Shown here one piece after another: positions 1 to 8,018 of a DNA stretch of 39,097 nucleotides. The notes beneath the pieces were generated by a model, which worked only from the letters and a program-made list of their open reading frames with translations, did no database searches and was not told the origin of the DNA. A program made the translations under genes and the position numbers. The DNA comes from Scybalousia_A sp964626385 (GTDB taxonomy: Bacteria > Bacteroidota > Bacteroidia > Bacteroidales > P3): the NCBI GenBank assembly GCA_964626385.1, contig CAZVEO010000009.1:1-39097 (forward strand), given 5' to 3'. Each line of letters begins with the position of its first letter. Within the stretch, counting starts at the first letter, position 1.

Positions 1-92
1 GTATTTTTCTCTTACAAAGTTACGAACATTTTTTGACCTGACCAAACGCGTGCACGTTTTTATTTTGTAACTTATTGATAATCAGTAAACCG
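1..92 (-). repeat. R1 dispersed element, copy A (cut by window edge)
   Basis: Read on the minus strand, this stretch matches the first ~92 bases of the two full R1 copies at 10351-10740 and 33350-33737. It includes the ACTGATTATCAATAAGTTAC start, the GTGCACGCGTTTGGTCAGGTC block and the TAACTTTG box. The rest of the element lies outside the window. The promoter it contains would fire leftwards, out of the window. The match is seen directly; the function is unknown. Confidence 0.9.
15..46 (-). promoter_or_regulatory. Promoter inside R1 copy A
   Basis: On the minus strand there is TTTG (plus-strand CAAA at 43-46), a 20-base spacer and TAACTTTG (15-22). This fits the Bacteroidota -33/-7 consensus exactly. 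The same boxes and spacing are kept in the two other R1 copies. Confidence 0.75.
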
Positions 93-285
93 TTTTTTTG
101 TTTTTTTTTAGTTTTTTTTTCGTTTTTTGATAGGTTGTTATGAGTTGAGATAGGGCAAAGCCCTTAAAAAAAATAATACGCTTTGCGTCTATTAAAAAGC
201 CTGAGGCTTCGCTTATGCGTTATGCTAACCTATAATAACCTATGCTAACTTATTACTACCTTACCACTAACTCGGTGTAGGGGAA
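93..285. repeat. Repeat island A: R2 motif and TAGGTTAGCATA-type repeats
   Basis: No gene is seen here. The stretch holds poly-T runs (93-128), one R2 motif at 149-167 (GATAGGGCAAAGCCCTTAA, compare 33817-33835), and a near-palindromic block at about 223-252 built from TATGCTAACCTAT and its complement. That block recurs on the other strand near 33779-33812. The same ingredients flank R1 in the two other islands, so this is the flank of copy A. Confidence 0.7.
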
Positions 286-291
286 TTGCAG

Positions 292-1255
292 ATGAATTTC
301 TACAAGTCTTTAACAAGTGCATTAAATTGGATCACACAAGGAAAGGCTTTGTATTTAGATAAAGAAAGAATTCAAACCTTAATAAACCAACAGCGAATCA
401 ATCTCGCTGAGGTGGAATATTTAGATTTGAATTCTGTTGCAGAGGTAATACAAAATTTTGAGAACCCGCAAATAGAGGGAAAAAAATGTAAGGATGATGG
501 CAATTTAGTTGAAGTTAAATGGTGGTTGGAAATGGGACAATGAGGCTAAAAGATTTATAAGAAAAAAGCAATGGTTAAATAGTATAGATAGATGGTTTGA
601 TTGGGCAAATGGTGTAAGGAAGTTGGTAACAATAGCAAAGTTTTTGTTATCTATAAGTGAGCAAGAGGGAGTAGATGTTGGACGATAGCAAACGATAGAC
701 AAAAAGAATGTGATATTGGAGCAATGGGAGATAAATATGATAACCGACTGGATGGATTGCTATAATAGTATTAAAGAGGAGAAGGTGCAAGAAAGAATGC
801 AACAAGTATTAAAGAGGTATGAGTTGCCAAAGGGTAAAGAGGCTATGAAAACATTGCAAGGAAAGGTAAAGATATTGCTTGCAAGTGAAGTATTCCGTGA
901 TAGGTATTCTTATAATATACATACATATGATAAGAGTTATGGTTTGTATAAGGGAGAGGATAATAAGTATGAGAGGCAGGTGCAAGGATGGAACGGCGAG
1001 CAAGATATGTATTTGATGAGGTTATATCAAAGGTTTTTCGGAACGGAGGATAGCAAGACTTTACACAGTCTGCAAGAGTTAAAGGCAAAGGTAGAGGAAT
1101 TGTTGAATAGCGATAAGGAGAGGGTAGGAGTGTATGAAAGATTATTGCAAAGTTTGGAGGATGGAGTTTGGGAGATGAATAAGTTTGCTTTGGACTACAA
1201 AGAAATAAACGAAGGACAATGGAACAACTATTTTTTATTGTTTTTATTTTTATAG
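292..1255 (+). pseudogene. Decayed gene of unknown family (frameshift plus in-frame amber)
   Basis: Not recognised. An open frame from ATG 292 (or TTG 286) runs to TGA at 541-543. A second frame is open from 509 to TAG at 686-688, and that same frame continues without another stop to 1255 (a GTG at 710 could restart it). Read together, they give about 320 residues, rich in Lys, Glu and Trp, with no signal peptide or membrane segment. The simplest reading is a single gene broken by a frameshift near 508 and a nonsense codon at 686. TAG is a normal stop here (ligA, mrp and the CoiA-like gene end with it), so recoding is unlikely. Alternatives are two small separate genes or a sequencing error. 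It lies next to repeat island A, and its end is only 15 bases from the ptb promoter. Confidence 0.55.
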
Positions 1256-1270
1256 GTAAAAAAAACTTTA

Positions 1271-1278
1271 TACCTTTG
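1271..1278 (+). promoter_or_regulatory. Promoter -7 box upstream of ptb
   Basis: TACCTTTG matches the Bacteroidota TAnnTTTG box and would give a leader of roughly 110 bases before ptb. No convincing TTTG box sits at the right distance upstream. Confidence 0.5.
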
Positions 1279-1392
1279 CAACGTAAAAATGTATGGCAGA
1301 AAAGGGTCAAAATTTTGTTTTGATTCCGTCTTTTTTGTTTTGAAAAAAATAAATAAACACTAAATATAATCAAAGTAAATACAAAAAAAATA

Positions 1393-2295
1393 ATGAAAAA
1401 GTTAGAGGAATTGATTTCGGCTGCAAAAGCTGCTCCAAGAAAACGTTTGATTGCTGCGTTTGCCAATGATTCTCACACCATAGGAGCAACATCTAAAGCT
1501 GTGGATTTGGGTATAGTAGATGTTACGCTTGTAGGAGATATAGAAACAATAAAAAAAGTATGTCAAGAAGAAGGTGTTGATGTAAATAAGTTTGAGTTGG
1601 TACAAGAAGCAAATGAAGCAAAAGCCGCTGCGAAAGCCGTTTCTCTTATCAATGAAGGCAAGGGACAAATTTTGATGAAGGGCCTTTGTTCTACAGATAA
1701 ATATATGAAAGCCATACTTAATAAAGATAATGGTTTAATGCCTGCGGGTAAGCCAGTGCTTTCTCATGTATCTGTTTTTGAAATACCTACTTATCACAAA
1801 TTGCTTATAACCTCGGATGTTGCGGTTATTCCTGCTCCAGATTTTAAGCAAAAGACAGCAATAGTTAATTATGTTATCAATACTGCTCACATACTTGGTA
1901 TAGAGTGTCCAAAGGTGGCTATGATAGCTGCAACTGAGCAAATGCTTACTGGTATGCCAGCTTGTGTAGATGCTGCTTTGATTACCGCAATGAATCGTAG
2001 AGGACAAATAAAGGGTGCTATAGTTGACGGACCTTTGGCTATGGATGTTGCTATAGATAAAGAATCAGCTCAAATAAAAAAACTTAACTCTGAGGTTGCT
2101 GGTGATGCTGACTGTTTGGTATGGCCATTTATAGAAGCCGGTAATGTATTCTACAAGACTGCTACCAAATTTGCAGGAGCCGAATTGGCCGCTATGGTTG
2201 TTGGAGCAAAAGTTCCTTGCATACTTTCCTCAAGAGGAGATTCTATTAAGACAAAAACTTATTCAATAGCACTTGCTGTTTTGAGTGCAAAATAA
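1393..2295 (+). CDS. ptb: Phosphate butyryltransferase (phosphate acyltransferase family)
   Basis: Phosphate butyryltransferase exchanges the CoA of butyryl-CoA for phosphate; with butyrate kinase this yields ATP and butyrate. The 300 residues form one complete phosphate acetyl/butyryltransferase domain of the usual Ptb length. The N-terminus (KKLEELISAAK) and the blocks GKGQILMKGLCST, IAATEQMLTGMP and VDGPLAMDVAID are typical of the short Ptb type rather than of long Pta enzymes. The ATG follows an A-rich stretch without a Shine-Dalgarno sequence, as is normal in Bacteroidota. A strong hairpin follows, so the gene is probably transcribed alone. No butyrate kinase is adjacent, which is unusual, since ptb and buk are often neighbours. 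With kdd at 24661-25734 it suggests butyrate formation from lysine. Use of acetyl-CoA or another acyl-CoA cannot be excluded from sequence. Confidence 0.88.
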   Translation: MKKLEELISAAKAAPRKRLIAAFANDSHTIGATSKAVDLGIVDVTLVGDIETIKKVCQEEGVDVNKFELVQEANEAKAAAKAVSLINEGKGQILMKGLCSTDKYMKAILNKDNGLMPAGKPVLSHVSVFEIPTYHKLLITSDVAVIPAPDFKQKTAIVNYVINTAHILGIECPKVAMIAATEQMLTGMPACVDAALITAMNRRGQIKGAIVDGPLAMDVAIDKESAQIKKLNSEVAGDADCLVWPFIEAGNVFYKTATKFAGAELAAMVVGAKVPCILSSRGDSIKTKTYSIALAVLSAK

Positions 2296-2312
2296 ACTTA
2301 TACTTATAAAAA

Positions 2313-2380
2313 AAGTTATGCACCTTACAGCAACAAAGTATTAAAAAAAAGTAATGTTCTGTGGTGCATAACTTATTTTT
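2313..2380 (+). terminator. Long hairpin after ptb
   Basis: AAGTTATGCACC (2313-2324) pairs perfectly with GGTGCATAACTT (2363-2374), followed by ATTTTTCTTT. The 38-base loop can pair further (ACAG/CTGT and AAC/GTT with a bulge). It probably terminates ptb. The unusually long loop could mean an additional role. Confidence 0.7.
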
Positions 2381-2407
2381 CTTTGAAAACAAAAACAAAT
2401 TAAAGAT

Positions 2408-2764
2408 ATGGAAAACTGGGCTAATGGTTTGGAACAAGTTGCTATAACGGTAACAGATGAAAAAGGAGATTTCTTAGATTTGAATACTCATTCCAAAAGA
2501 ATCAATCTTAAATCTATGGACGAAGTGCTTATAGGTAAAAATATTATGGGCTGCCATAACAAACGTTCTCAGGCAATAATAGAAAATATGATGCAACAAA
2601 AATCTTGCAATATATATACCATAGAGAAAAAAGGACAAAAGAAACTAATCTATCAAGCCCCTTGGTTTAAAGAGGATGGTAGTTTTGGAGGTTTGGTAGA
2701 GATGTCTTTGGTTATTCCTTTTGAAATGCCTCACTACAATAGAGATAAAAAAACTTCCGAATAA
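2408..2764 (+). CDS. Small PAS-domain protein
   Basis: These 118 residues look like a single stand-alone PAS domain. The N-terminal part (AITVTDEKGDFLDLN) resembles a PAS first strand pair, followed by a helical part (IGKNIMGCHN, then a helix through about residue 62) and a C-terminal sheet (KKLIYQAPWF, GGLVEMSLVI). No kinase, cyclase or DNA-binding output domain is present. Such proteins are common as sensors of redox state or small ligands; the ligand cannot be read from the sequence. The gene follows the ptb hairpin and converges with ribD, leaving only 7 bases between the stop codons. The role is inferred from fold only. Confidence 0.7.
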   Translation: MENWANGLEQVAITVTDEKGDFLDLNTHSKRINLKSMDEVLIGKNIMGCHNKRSQAIIENMMQQKSCNIYTIEKKGQKKLIYQAPWFKEDGSFGGLVEMSLVIPFEMPHYNRDKKTSE

Positions 2765-2771
2765 TTAGTTC

Positions 2772-3836
2772 TTATTCATTTGAGTAATAATCTACCCTGT
2801 TATTTGCCACATAATTCGTGCTTCTTAATTTATTTGTGGCAATGGCAGGGCTTTTCGTTCCTTTTTGAAAAAATATATCTCCGGTTAAAACAAAGGCTTC
2901 ATCCCATAAATCTTTATCCAATAACTTATTTATTACCTTAGCACCTCCTTCTACTATTATTGAGCCTATATTTTTGTTATACAATATTTTAAATAACTCT
3001 TCCTCAATATTTTCTTTATCTCTTATAAGTATGTATTCATTATTATTTTCTCTACCTTCTTTCTTATAATTAAATATGATAGTAGAACTAGAATTGTCAA
3101 AAATATTACTCTCCTTTGGTAAAGACAAATCCCTGTCAAAAACTACTCTTATTGGGTTTTTCCCTTCAAGGTGTCTTGTTGTCAAAAGAGGGTTATCTAA
3201 CAAAGCAGTATTGTAACCTACAAATATAGCATCTTCTTGCATTCTCTGTTTATGCACCCATACTTTTAAGGCATCGTTTGTTATCCAAAATTGTTTGTTA
3301 TGAAGCAGAGTAGGAGTGTGTTTTTCTTTTTCCTCTCTATTATCTATAAAACCGTCCAAACTTTGAGCGTATTTCAATATAATATAAGGACGTTTTTTTT
3401 CTTGGTTACAAAAGAATCTACGATTAAGAAACCTACCTTCTTTTTCCAAAACACCTGTTTTAACTTCTATACCTACTTTTTCCAACATAGCAATACCACC
3501 GCCTGCTACCTTTGGGTTGGAGTCTTTATTGGCAATAACGCAACGTTTGATTTGTGATTTTATTATCAACTCTGAACAAGGAGGAGTTTTACCATAATGG
3601 CAACAAGGCTCTAAATTGACATAAAGTGTAGATAATTTTAACAAATCTTTATCCTTTACGCTGTTAATGGCATTTACTTCGGCATGAGCCTGACCATATT
3701 TTTGATGAAATCCTTCTCCTATTATTTTATTATCATAAACAATTACTGCTCCCACTTTAGGGTTAGGACTATTTAGCCCCTCTGCCATTTGAGCCAAGTC
3801 AAAACAGCGTTGCATAAAAAACTCTTCCTTTGACAT
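2772..3836 (-). CDS. ribD: Bifunctional riboflavin biosynthesis protein RibD
   Basis: RibD carries out the second and third steps of riboflavin synthesis: deamination of the pyrimidine from GTP cyclohydrolase II, then NADPH-dependent reduction of the ribosyl side chain. The N-terminal deaminase domain (about 1-145) has the zinc ligands His51 (HAEVNAI, with catalytic Glu53), Cys78 (LEPC) and Cys87 (KTPPC). The reductase domain (about 148-354) starts at RPYIILKYAQSLDGFI and includes VEGGAKVINKLL. The 354 residues are normal for the bifunctional form. It begins 6 bases after the yggS stop, so the two form a minus-strand operon. No other rib gene is near. Confidence 0.95.
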   Translation of the reverse strand: MSKEEFFMQRCFDLAQMAEGLNSPNPKVGAVIVYDNKIIGEGFHQKYGQAHAEVNAINSVKDKDLLKLSTLYVNLEPCCHYGKTPPCSELIIKSQIKRCVIANKDSNPKVAGGGIAMLEKVGIEVKTGVLEKEGRFLNRRFFCNQEKKRPYIILKYAQSLDGFIDNREEKEKHTPTLLHNKQFWITNDALKVWVHKQRMQEDAIFVGYNTALLDNPLLTTRHLEGKNPIRVVFDRDLSLPKESNIFDNSSSTIIFNYKKEGRENNNEYILIRDKENIEEELFKILYNKNIGSIIVEGGAKVINKLLDKDLWDEAFVLTGDIFFQKGTKSPAIATNKLRSTNYVANNRVDYYSNE

Positions 3837-3842
3837 AGAATT

Positions 3843-4517
3843 TTAAATATTGTAGTTTCTTGCTCCAAAAATATTGCTACCTATTCTTACCATAGTGCTA
3901 CCTTCTTGTATAGCCAAATCATAATCGGAACTCATTCCCATGCTGATTTGAGAAAAATATTCACTATTTGAGAAAAACTTTTGTTTGGTTTCCAAAAACA
4001 TTTCTTTTAAAGCATGGAATTCTTTACGAGTTTGTTCTTTGTCTTCTGTTATTGAACCAATACCCATCAAGCCACAAATTCTTATATTTTCCATTTGCTT
4101 ATACTCCTCAGAAGAAAGTATTGATATAAGTTCTTCCATAGATAAACCAAATTTGCTTTCCTCGTGAGATATATCCATTTCAAACAAACAATCAACAACT
4201 CTATTGCAAAGCAATGCACGTTTATTTATAGCCAAAAGTATTTTCAAAGAATCTACAGAATGTATCATATTGACAAAAGGCACAATGTATTTTACTTTAT
4301 TTTCTTGCAAATGACCTATCATATGCCATTTTATATCTTTGGGCAAAAGGGTATATTTTTCCTTCATTTCTTGTGCCTTATTTTCTCCAAAAACTCTTTG
4401 ACCTACTTGATAAGCCTCCAATATATCCTCTATAGGTTTGGTTTTAGAAACTGCTATCAATGTCACATTAGAGGGAATACTTTGTCGTATTTTCAATAAA
4501 TTATCCTTAACACTCAT
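3843..4517 (-). CDS. yggS: YggS/PROSC-family pyridoxal-phosphate-binding protein
   Basis: Members of this family bind pyridoxal 5'-phosphate in a single TIM-barrel domain and help keep vitamin B6 and amino-acid pools balanced; no enzymatic reaction is established for most of them. The 224 residues are the usual length. The cofactor lysine is Lys25 in IAVSKTKP. Other family blocks are FGENKAQEM, WHMIGHLQENK, GLMGIGS and the phosphate-binding end SMGMSSDYDLAIQEGSTMVRIGSNIFG. It is first in the operon with ribD and is divergent from the lipoprotein gene at 4598, with promoters for both in the 80-base gap. Confidence 0.93.
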   Translation of the reverse strand: MSVKDNLLKIRQSIPSNVTLIAVSKTKPIEDILEAYQVGQRVFGENKAQEMKEKYTLLPKDIKWHMIGHLQENKVKYIVPFVNMIHSVDSLKILLAINKRALLCNRVVDCLFEMDISHEESKFGLSMEELISILSSEEYKQMENIRICGLMGIGSITEDKEQTRKEFHALKEMFLETKQKFFSNSEYFSQISMGMSSDYDLAIQEGSTMVRIGSNIFGARNYNI

Positions 4518-4543
4518 ACTTTTGTTCTACTTTGTTTGTTCTG

Positions 4544-4571
4544 CAAAATTACAAAATTTATACTACCTTTG
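4544..4571. promoter_or_regulatory. Divergent promoter -7 boxes (yggS minus, lipoprotein plus)
   Basis: TAATTTTG on the minus strand (4544-4551) faces yggS, and TACCTTTG on the plus strand (4564-4571) faces the lipoprotein gene. Both fit TAnnTTTG. The upstream boxes are not clear, and the two promoters must compete for nearly the same DNA. Confidence 0.5.
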
Positions 4572-4597
4572 CATTTGTAAAATTAAAGTAAAGCAAA

Positions 4598-5077
4598 GTG
4601 AAAAAAGTTTTAATTATAATTGTCTCTGTTTTTTTGATTTTGAGTTGTAAATACAAAGGTGATGAGCAAGTAATAAGTTCAACTTTAAGTAAGTTTTACA
4701 CTCTATTGAATAACAATGAGTTTAATGACATGAATAAGGTTTGTTCTCCCAATATGGACAATGATATCAAACTTTGGAAAACTTTTGCTAAAGAGAAAGT
4801 AAAATATTCTACAATAAAAATAACTTTCATAGAAATAGAGGGTGAAAAAGCAAAGGCTAATGTTAGCACAACAGATGAATTTGGTAACGAGGTTGTTTTT
4901 TTGTGGAATTTGATAAAGATAAAAAATGATTGGAAGATAGATAATTATAGTATTTCAAGGTCTAATGTGATAGAAAAAACTTTGCCAAAAAGAAATTCTA
5001 CTTTACAAAACATTGATTCCTCAACTATGAGTCCGACCGACTTAATACAAGAAACTCAAACAAATATAACAAAATAA
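4598..5077 (+). CDS. Small putative lipoprotein (DUF4878-like)
   Basis: The 159-residue protein starts with GTG and has a lipoprotein signal peptide: Lys-Lys, a hydrophobic core (VLIIIVSVFLIL) and a lipobox with Cys17 (LILSC). The mature part (about 25-125) resembles the NTF2-like DUF4878 fold: a helix with VISSTLSKFYTLLNN, then paired strands ending in VFLWNLIKIKNDWKIDNYSI. The tail after 130 is Ser/Thr-rich and probably disordered. The likely location is the inner or outer membrane; no reaction is known. It is followed after 5 bases by the EEP protein gene, so the two are probably co-transcribed. The fold assignment is tentative. Confidence 0.65.
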   Translation: MKKVLIIIVSVFLILSCKYKGDEQVISSTLSKFYTLLNNNEFNDMNKVCSPNMDNDIKLWKTFAKEKVKYSTIKITFIEIEGEKAKANVSTTDEFGNEVVFLWNLIKIKNDWKIDNYSISRSNVIEKTLPKRNSTLQNIDSSTMSPTDLIQETQTNITK

Positions 5078-5082
5078 AAACT

Positions 5083-6165
5083 ATGTTTATACTGAAAAAA
5101 ATATTGTATCTCGTCAATATCCTTGTTGCTCTCTGTTTGCTTTTGACCTATGTTCCCTATCATTTTGATTGGTTAGATAAAACTTCTTTGTTGTCTTATG
5201 CATATCCTTTTGCGTTGATAATAAATATTTTGTTTATCATTTTATGGTTGATTATTGCACCGAGAAGACATGTTTTATTGTCTACAATAGTTATTGCTTT
5301 GCACTTTTCTTTTGTTTTTCGTCTGTTCAATTTTTCCACACAAGAAGAAAAAACAGAGCAAGATATTACTATACTGACTTACAATGTTAATGATTTTATG
5401 CACAAAACTTTGGAAGGTTCTGCTGTAAAAAAAGATAATATGGATTCTATTCTTTCTTTTATCCATAGAGTTAACCCCGATATTATTTGTTTACAAGATT
5501 ATAACTCAAATATTAATGATAAACAAGGAGTTCATTATAGGTTAAATAATGCTATGAAATATAGATATTTCTATTATTATAATAAGGGTAATAGTAGTCT
5601 TATACGAGATTGTGCTATATATTCCAAATATCATATCTCAGATGCTGGTAGTATTTTGCCTGAGCATGAAAGAAATTACAGTCTTATTTATGTTGATATT
5701 CCTCATAAGGAGAAAAAAATTAGGGTTTATAATTTTCATTTGATTTCTTATATGTTGGGTGTTGAGGAAAAAAATTCTTATTCTCAGATAATACGAGGCA
5801 ATATACAAGACAAACAAGGAGGAAAAAATATATTAAAAAAATTGGTTGTTGCCGATTCTCAAAAAGAAGAGCAGGTAGAGGAAATATTTTCAAATATAAA
5901 AGATACAAACACTCCTTATATTATAACTGGAGATTTCAATTCAACTCCTTTTTCTAAGGTATACAAATTGATGACAAACAATCTTTCAGATGCTTTTGTA
6001 CATAAGGGCAGAGGTATAGGACGAAGTTATAACGGAGTTTTTCCTGCTTATAGAATAGATTACATTTTGTACCAAAAAGAATTTTTTACCCCCAAAAGTT
6101 ATTATTCCCCTAATGTGGATTTTTCTGACCATTATCCTGTGGTGGTAACATTTTCAGTTAATTAA
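5083..6165 (+). CDS. Membrane-anchored endonuclease/exonuclease/phosphatase-family protein
   Basis: There are 360 residues. About three hydrophobic segments come first (roughly 7-24, 38-60 and 65-82), then an EEP (DNase I-like) domain from about residue 95. Catalytic blocks are visible: ILTYNVNDF (metal/base region), ICLQDYNS (where many members have LQE), ITGDFNSTPFSK (Asp and Asn), YRIDYILY and the terminal SDHYPVVV (Asp-His). EEP proteins cleave phosphodiesters in nucleic acids, lipids or inositol phosphates; this membrane-anchored type is common in Bacteroidota and its substrate is unknown. It sits in a run with the lipoprotein upstream and nth 11 bases downstream. Confidence 0.85.
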   Translation: MFILKKILYLVNILVALCLLLTYVPYHFDWLDKTSLLSYAYPFALIINILFIILWLIIAPRRHVLLSTIVIALHFSFVFRLFNFSTQEEKTEQDITILTYNVNDFMHKTLEGSAVKKDNMDSILSFIHRVNPDIICLQDYNSNINDKQGVHYRLNNAMKYRYFYYYNKGNSSLIRDCAIYSKYHISDAGSILPEHERNYSLIYVDIPHKEKKIRVYNFHLISYMLGVEEKNSYSQIIRGNIQDKQGGKNILKKLVVADSQKEEQVEEIFSNIKDTNTPYIITGDFNSTPFSKVYKLMTNNLSDAFVHKGRGIGRSYNGVFPAYRIDYILYQKEFFTPKSYYSPNVDFSDHYPVVVTFSVN

Positions 6166-6176
6166 ATAAAAAAAAT

Positions 6177-6830
6177 ATGACGCTACAACAAAGATATGCT
6201 TTGGTTATAGAACAATTAAACCAAATGTATCCAAATGCAACAACAGAGTTGGAAAACGATACTCCTTTTCATCTTTTGATAGCGGTAATTCTTTCTGCTC
6301 AATGTACCGATAAAAGAGTAAATATGGTTACTCCTGCTTTGTTTAAACGTTTCCCTTTGCCCAAAGATATGGCAGAGGCGGAGGAAAAAGAGATTTTTGA
6401 TTATATTAAAAGCATTTCTTATCCTAATAGTAAGGCTAAATATTTGAAAAACACAGCAAAACGTATTGTAGAAGTTTATAATGGAGAGATACCACAGGAG
6501 GTAAAAGAATTGCAAACTCTACAAGGAGTGGGCAGAAAAACGGCTAACGTTATAGCAAGTGTTGTTTTCAATAAGGCTACTATGCCGGTGGATACTCATG
6601 TACATAGAGTTTCAAGAAGAATAGGACTTACAAACAAGGCAAAAACTGTTTTGCAAACAGAGGAGCAACTAATGAAACATATTCCTAAAAAAGATGTTGC
6701 TCTATTGCATCATCAACTCATATTGTTAGGTAGATATATTTGCAAAGCAAGAAAGCCTGAGTGTGATAAATGCTCGCTCCCTTCTTTTTGCAAGCATTTC
6801 TCAACTATACAATCAAAACAAAAAGTATAA
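6177..6830 (+). CDS. nth: Endonuclease III (DNA glycosylase/AP lyase)
   Basis: Endonuclease III removes oxidised pyrimidines and cuts the DNA backbone by beta-elimination in base excision repair. The 217 residues are the standard length. The helix-hairpin-helix LQGVGRKTANVIAS contains the catalytic Lys121, and VDTHVHRVSRRIG contains the essential Asp139, nearly the same numbers as in E. coli (120 and 138). A [4Fe-4S] cluster motif C-x6-C-x2-C-x5-C is formed by Cys189, 196, 199 and 205. It is the last gene of the run starting at 4598 and converges with corA, 19 bases away. Confidence 0.96.
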   Translation: MTLQQRYALVIEQLNQMYPNATTELENDTPFHLLIAVILSAQCTDKRVNMVTPALFKRFPLPKDMAEAEEKEIFDYIKSISYPNSKAKYLKNTAKRIVEVYNGEIPQEVKELQTLQGVGRKTANVIASVVFNKATMPVDTHVHRVSRRIGLTNKAKTVLQTEEQLMKHIPKKDVALLHHQLILLGRYICKARKPECDKCSLPSFCKHFSTIQSKQKV

Positions 6831-6849
6831 AAATAAGTCTTTGCAATTT

Positions 6850-7797
6850 TTAAGACCAGCCTTTGCGTCTGAAATATAGGTAAAAACACATACCAACAAC
6901 AAACATACCCACTATTATATACAAAAATGCGTATGGAGAGGACATACCGGGTAAATGCACATTCATTCCATAAATACCAGATATAAGCGTCAAAGGAAGC
7001 ATAAGAGTAGAAATAAAGGTAAAGGTCTTCATTATTTCGTTTGCTCTATTGCTCTGCATAGAGTCGAAAGTTTTGGATAAGCCCTCAATCAATTCTCCAT
7101 AATCTTCCACGAGGTCAAACATCTTTTGATATTGGTCAAGTATGTTTCCCCAGTACTCTTCCATATCTTCCTCATAACCTTTGATTCCTCCAGATTCAAA
7201 CTTATGAAACACTTTTAATTGGGGTTTAAAAGAGGTGTTCATTGCAATCAAATTCTTTCTTGTAACACTTAAATGTTCCAAAACCTCTTTTGCTTTTTTG
7301 GAAAAAATATCAAAGTTTATATTATCCACCTCAGTTCCTACTCGCAAGACAAGGGAGTACGTCTCTACCATAAGCCTATCCAATAGATTATAAAGCAAAG
7401 CATCAGAAGAAGAGGTAACATCCAAAGTATTGTCATCTTCTTCCTTGTCATCTTTCTTTTTCAAAGGTCGTAAGCCAGATAGACGCTTCATTTCGTTGAA
7501 TACGTTTTTTACTACCCAATGAGACGACCCCATAGTTACAATATAGTCTCTACCCCAAAATATTTTAACCTCTTTCAAACGAATAAACCTATTCTGTTTA
7601 TCGAAATAAGGAAAGTGTAAAATTAAAAAATAATAGTCATCGTATTCGTCTATTTTGGGTCTTTGGTTGGAACTTTTGCAGTCCTCTATATCCAAGGGGT
7701 GAAAACCAAAAGTATCCATCAACCAATCAAAATCTTCATCGGTTGGGTTAAAGACTTGATACCATTTTACCTTCTCAAAACTAATTGTATCTATCAT
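6850..7797 (-). CDS. corA: CorA-family magnesium/cobalt transporter
   Basis: CorA forms a homopentameric channel for Mg2+ (also Co2+ and Ni2+) in the inner membrane. The 315 residues show a cytoplasmic alpha/beta domain, a long helical stalk (about 170-250) and two C-terminal membrane helices. The signature GMN is at 277-279 (GIYGMNVHLPGM), with the second helix following and a basic end (RRKGWS). A charged insertion, KKKDDKEEDDN, lies around 123-133. The gene has its own consensus promoter at 7879-7909. Confidence 0.94.
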   Translation of the reverse strand: MIDTISFEKVKWYQVFNPTDEDFDWLMDTFGFHPLDIEDCKSSNQRPKIDEYDDYYFLILHFPYFDKQNRFIRLKEVKIFWGRDYIVTMGSSHWVVKNVFNEMKRLSGLRPLKKKDDKEEDDNTLDVTSSSDALLYNLLDRLMVETYSLVLRVGTEVDNINFDIFSKKAKEVLEHLSVTRKNLIAMNTSFKPQLKVFHKFESGGIKGYEEDMEEYWGNILDQYQKMFDLVEDYGELIEGLSKTFDSMQSNRANEIMKTFTFISTLMLPLTLISGIYGMNVHLPGMSSPYAFLYIIVGMFVVGMCFYLYFRRKGWS

Positions 7798-7878
7798 TTC
7801 TCTTGCCCCCTCTTTTTATCTGTTAAACTATTAAAAATAAACCACTCATTTTTCTTTTTCACAAAGAAAATACGTTTG

Positions 7879-7909
7879 CAAAATTAGTCATTTTTCTTTT
7901 AATAACAAA
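7879..7909 (-). promoter_or_regulatory. corA promoter
   Basis: Minus strand: TTTG (plus-strand CAAA 7906-7909), 19 bases, TAATTTTG (7879-7886). This is a full match to the Bacteroidota consensus. The leader before the corA start would be about 75 bases. Confidence 0.75.
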
Positions 7910-7951
7910 ACCCCTAAAGGTTAAGGGCTTATTTCTATTATTTTACTTTAA

Positions 7952-7990
7952 GAAAAATAGCACCGACTTAATCAAAAAGTCTGTGCTATT
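7952..7990 (-). terminator. Terminator of the T9SS protein gene
   Basis: AATAGCAC-C-GACTT and AAGTC-T-GTGCTATT pair over 13 positions with one mismatch around a short loop. On the minus strand the stem is followed by TTTTTCTT. It lies 29 bases past the stop of the gene at 8019-10028. Confidence 0.85.
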
Positions 7991-8018
7991 CTACAATAAA
8001 GAGTGAATTAGGTGATTA

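Noticed and set aside
843..1466. 207-residue minus-strand ORF
   Set aside because: It lies opposite the decayed gene and the start of ptb, has a composition typical of antisense frames and contains no recognisable domain.
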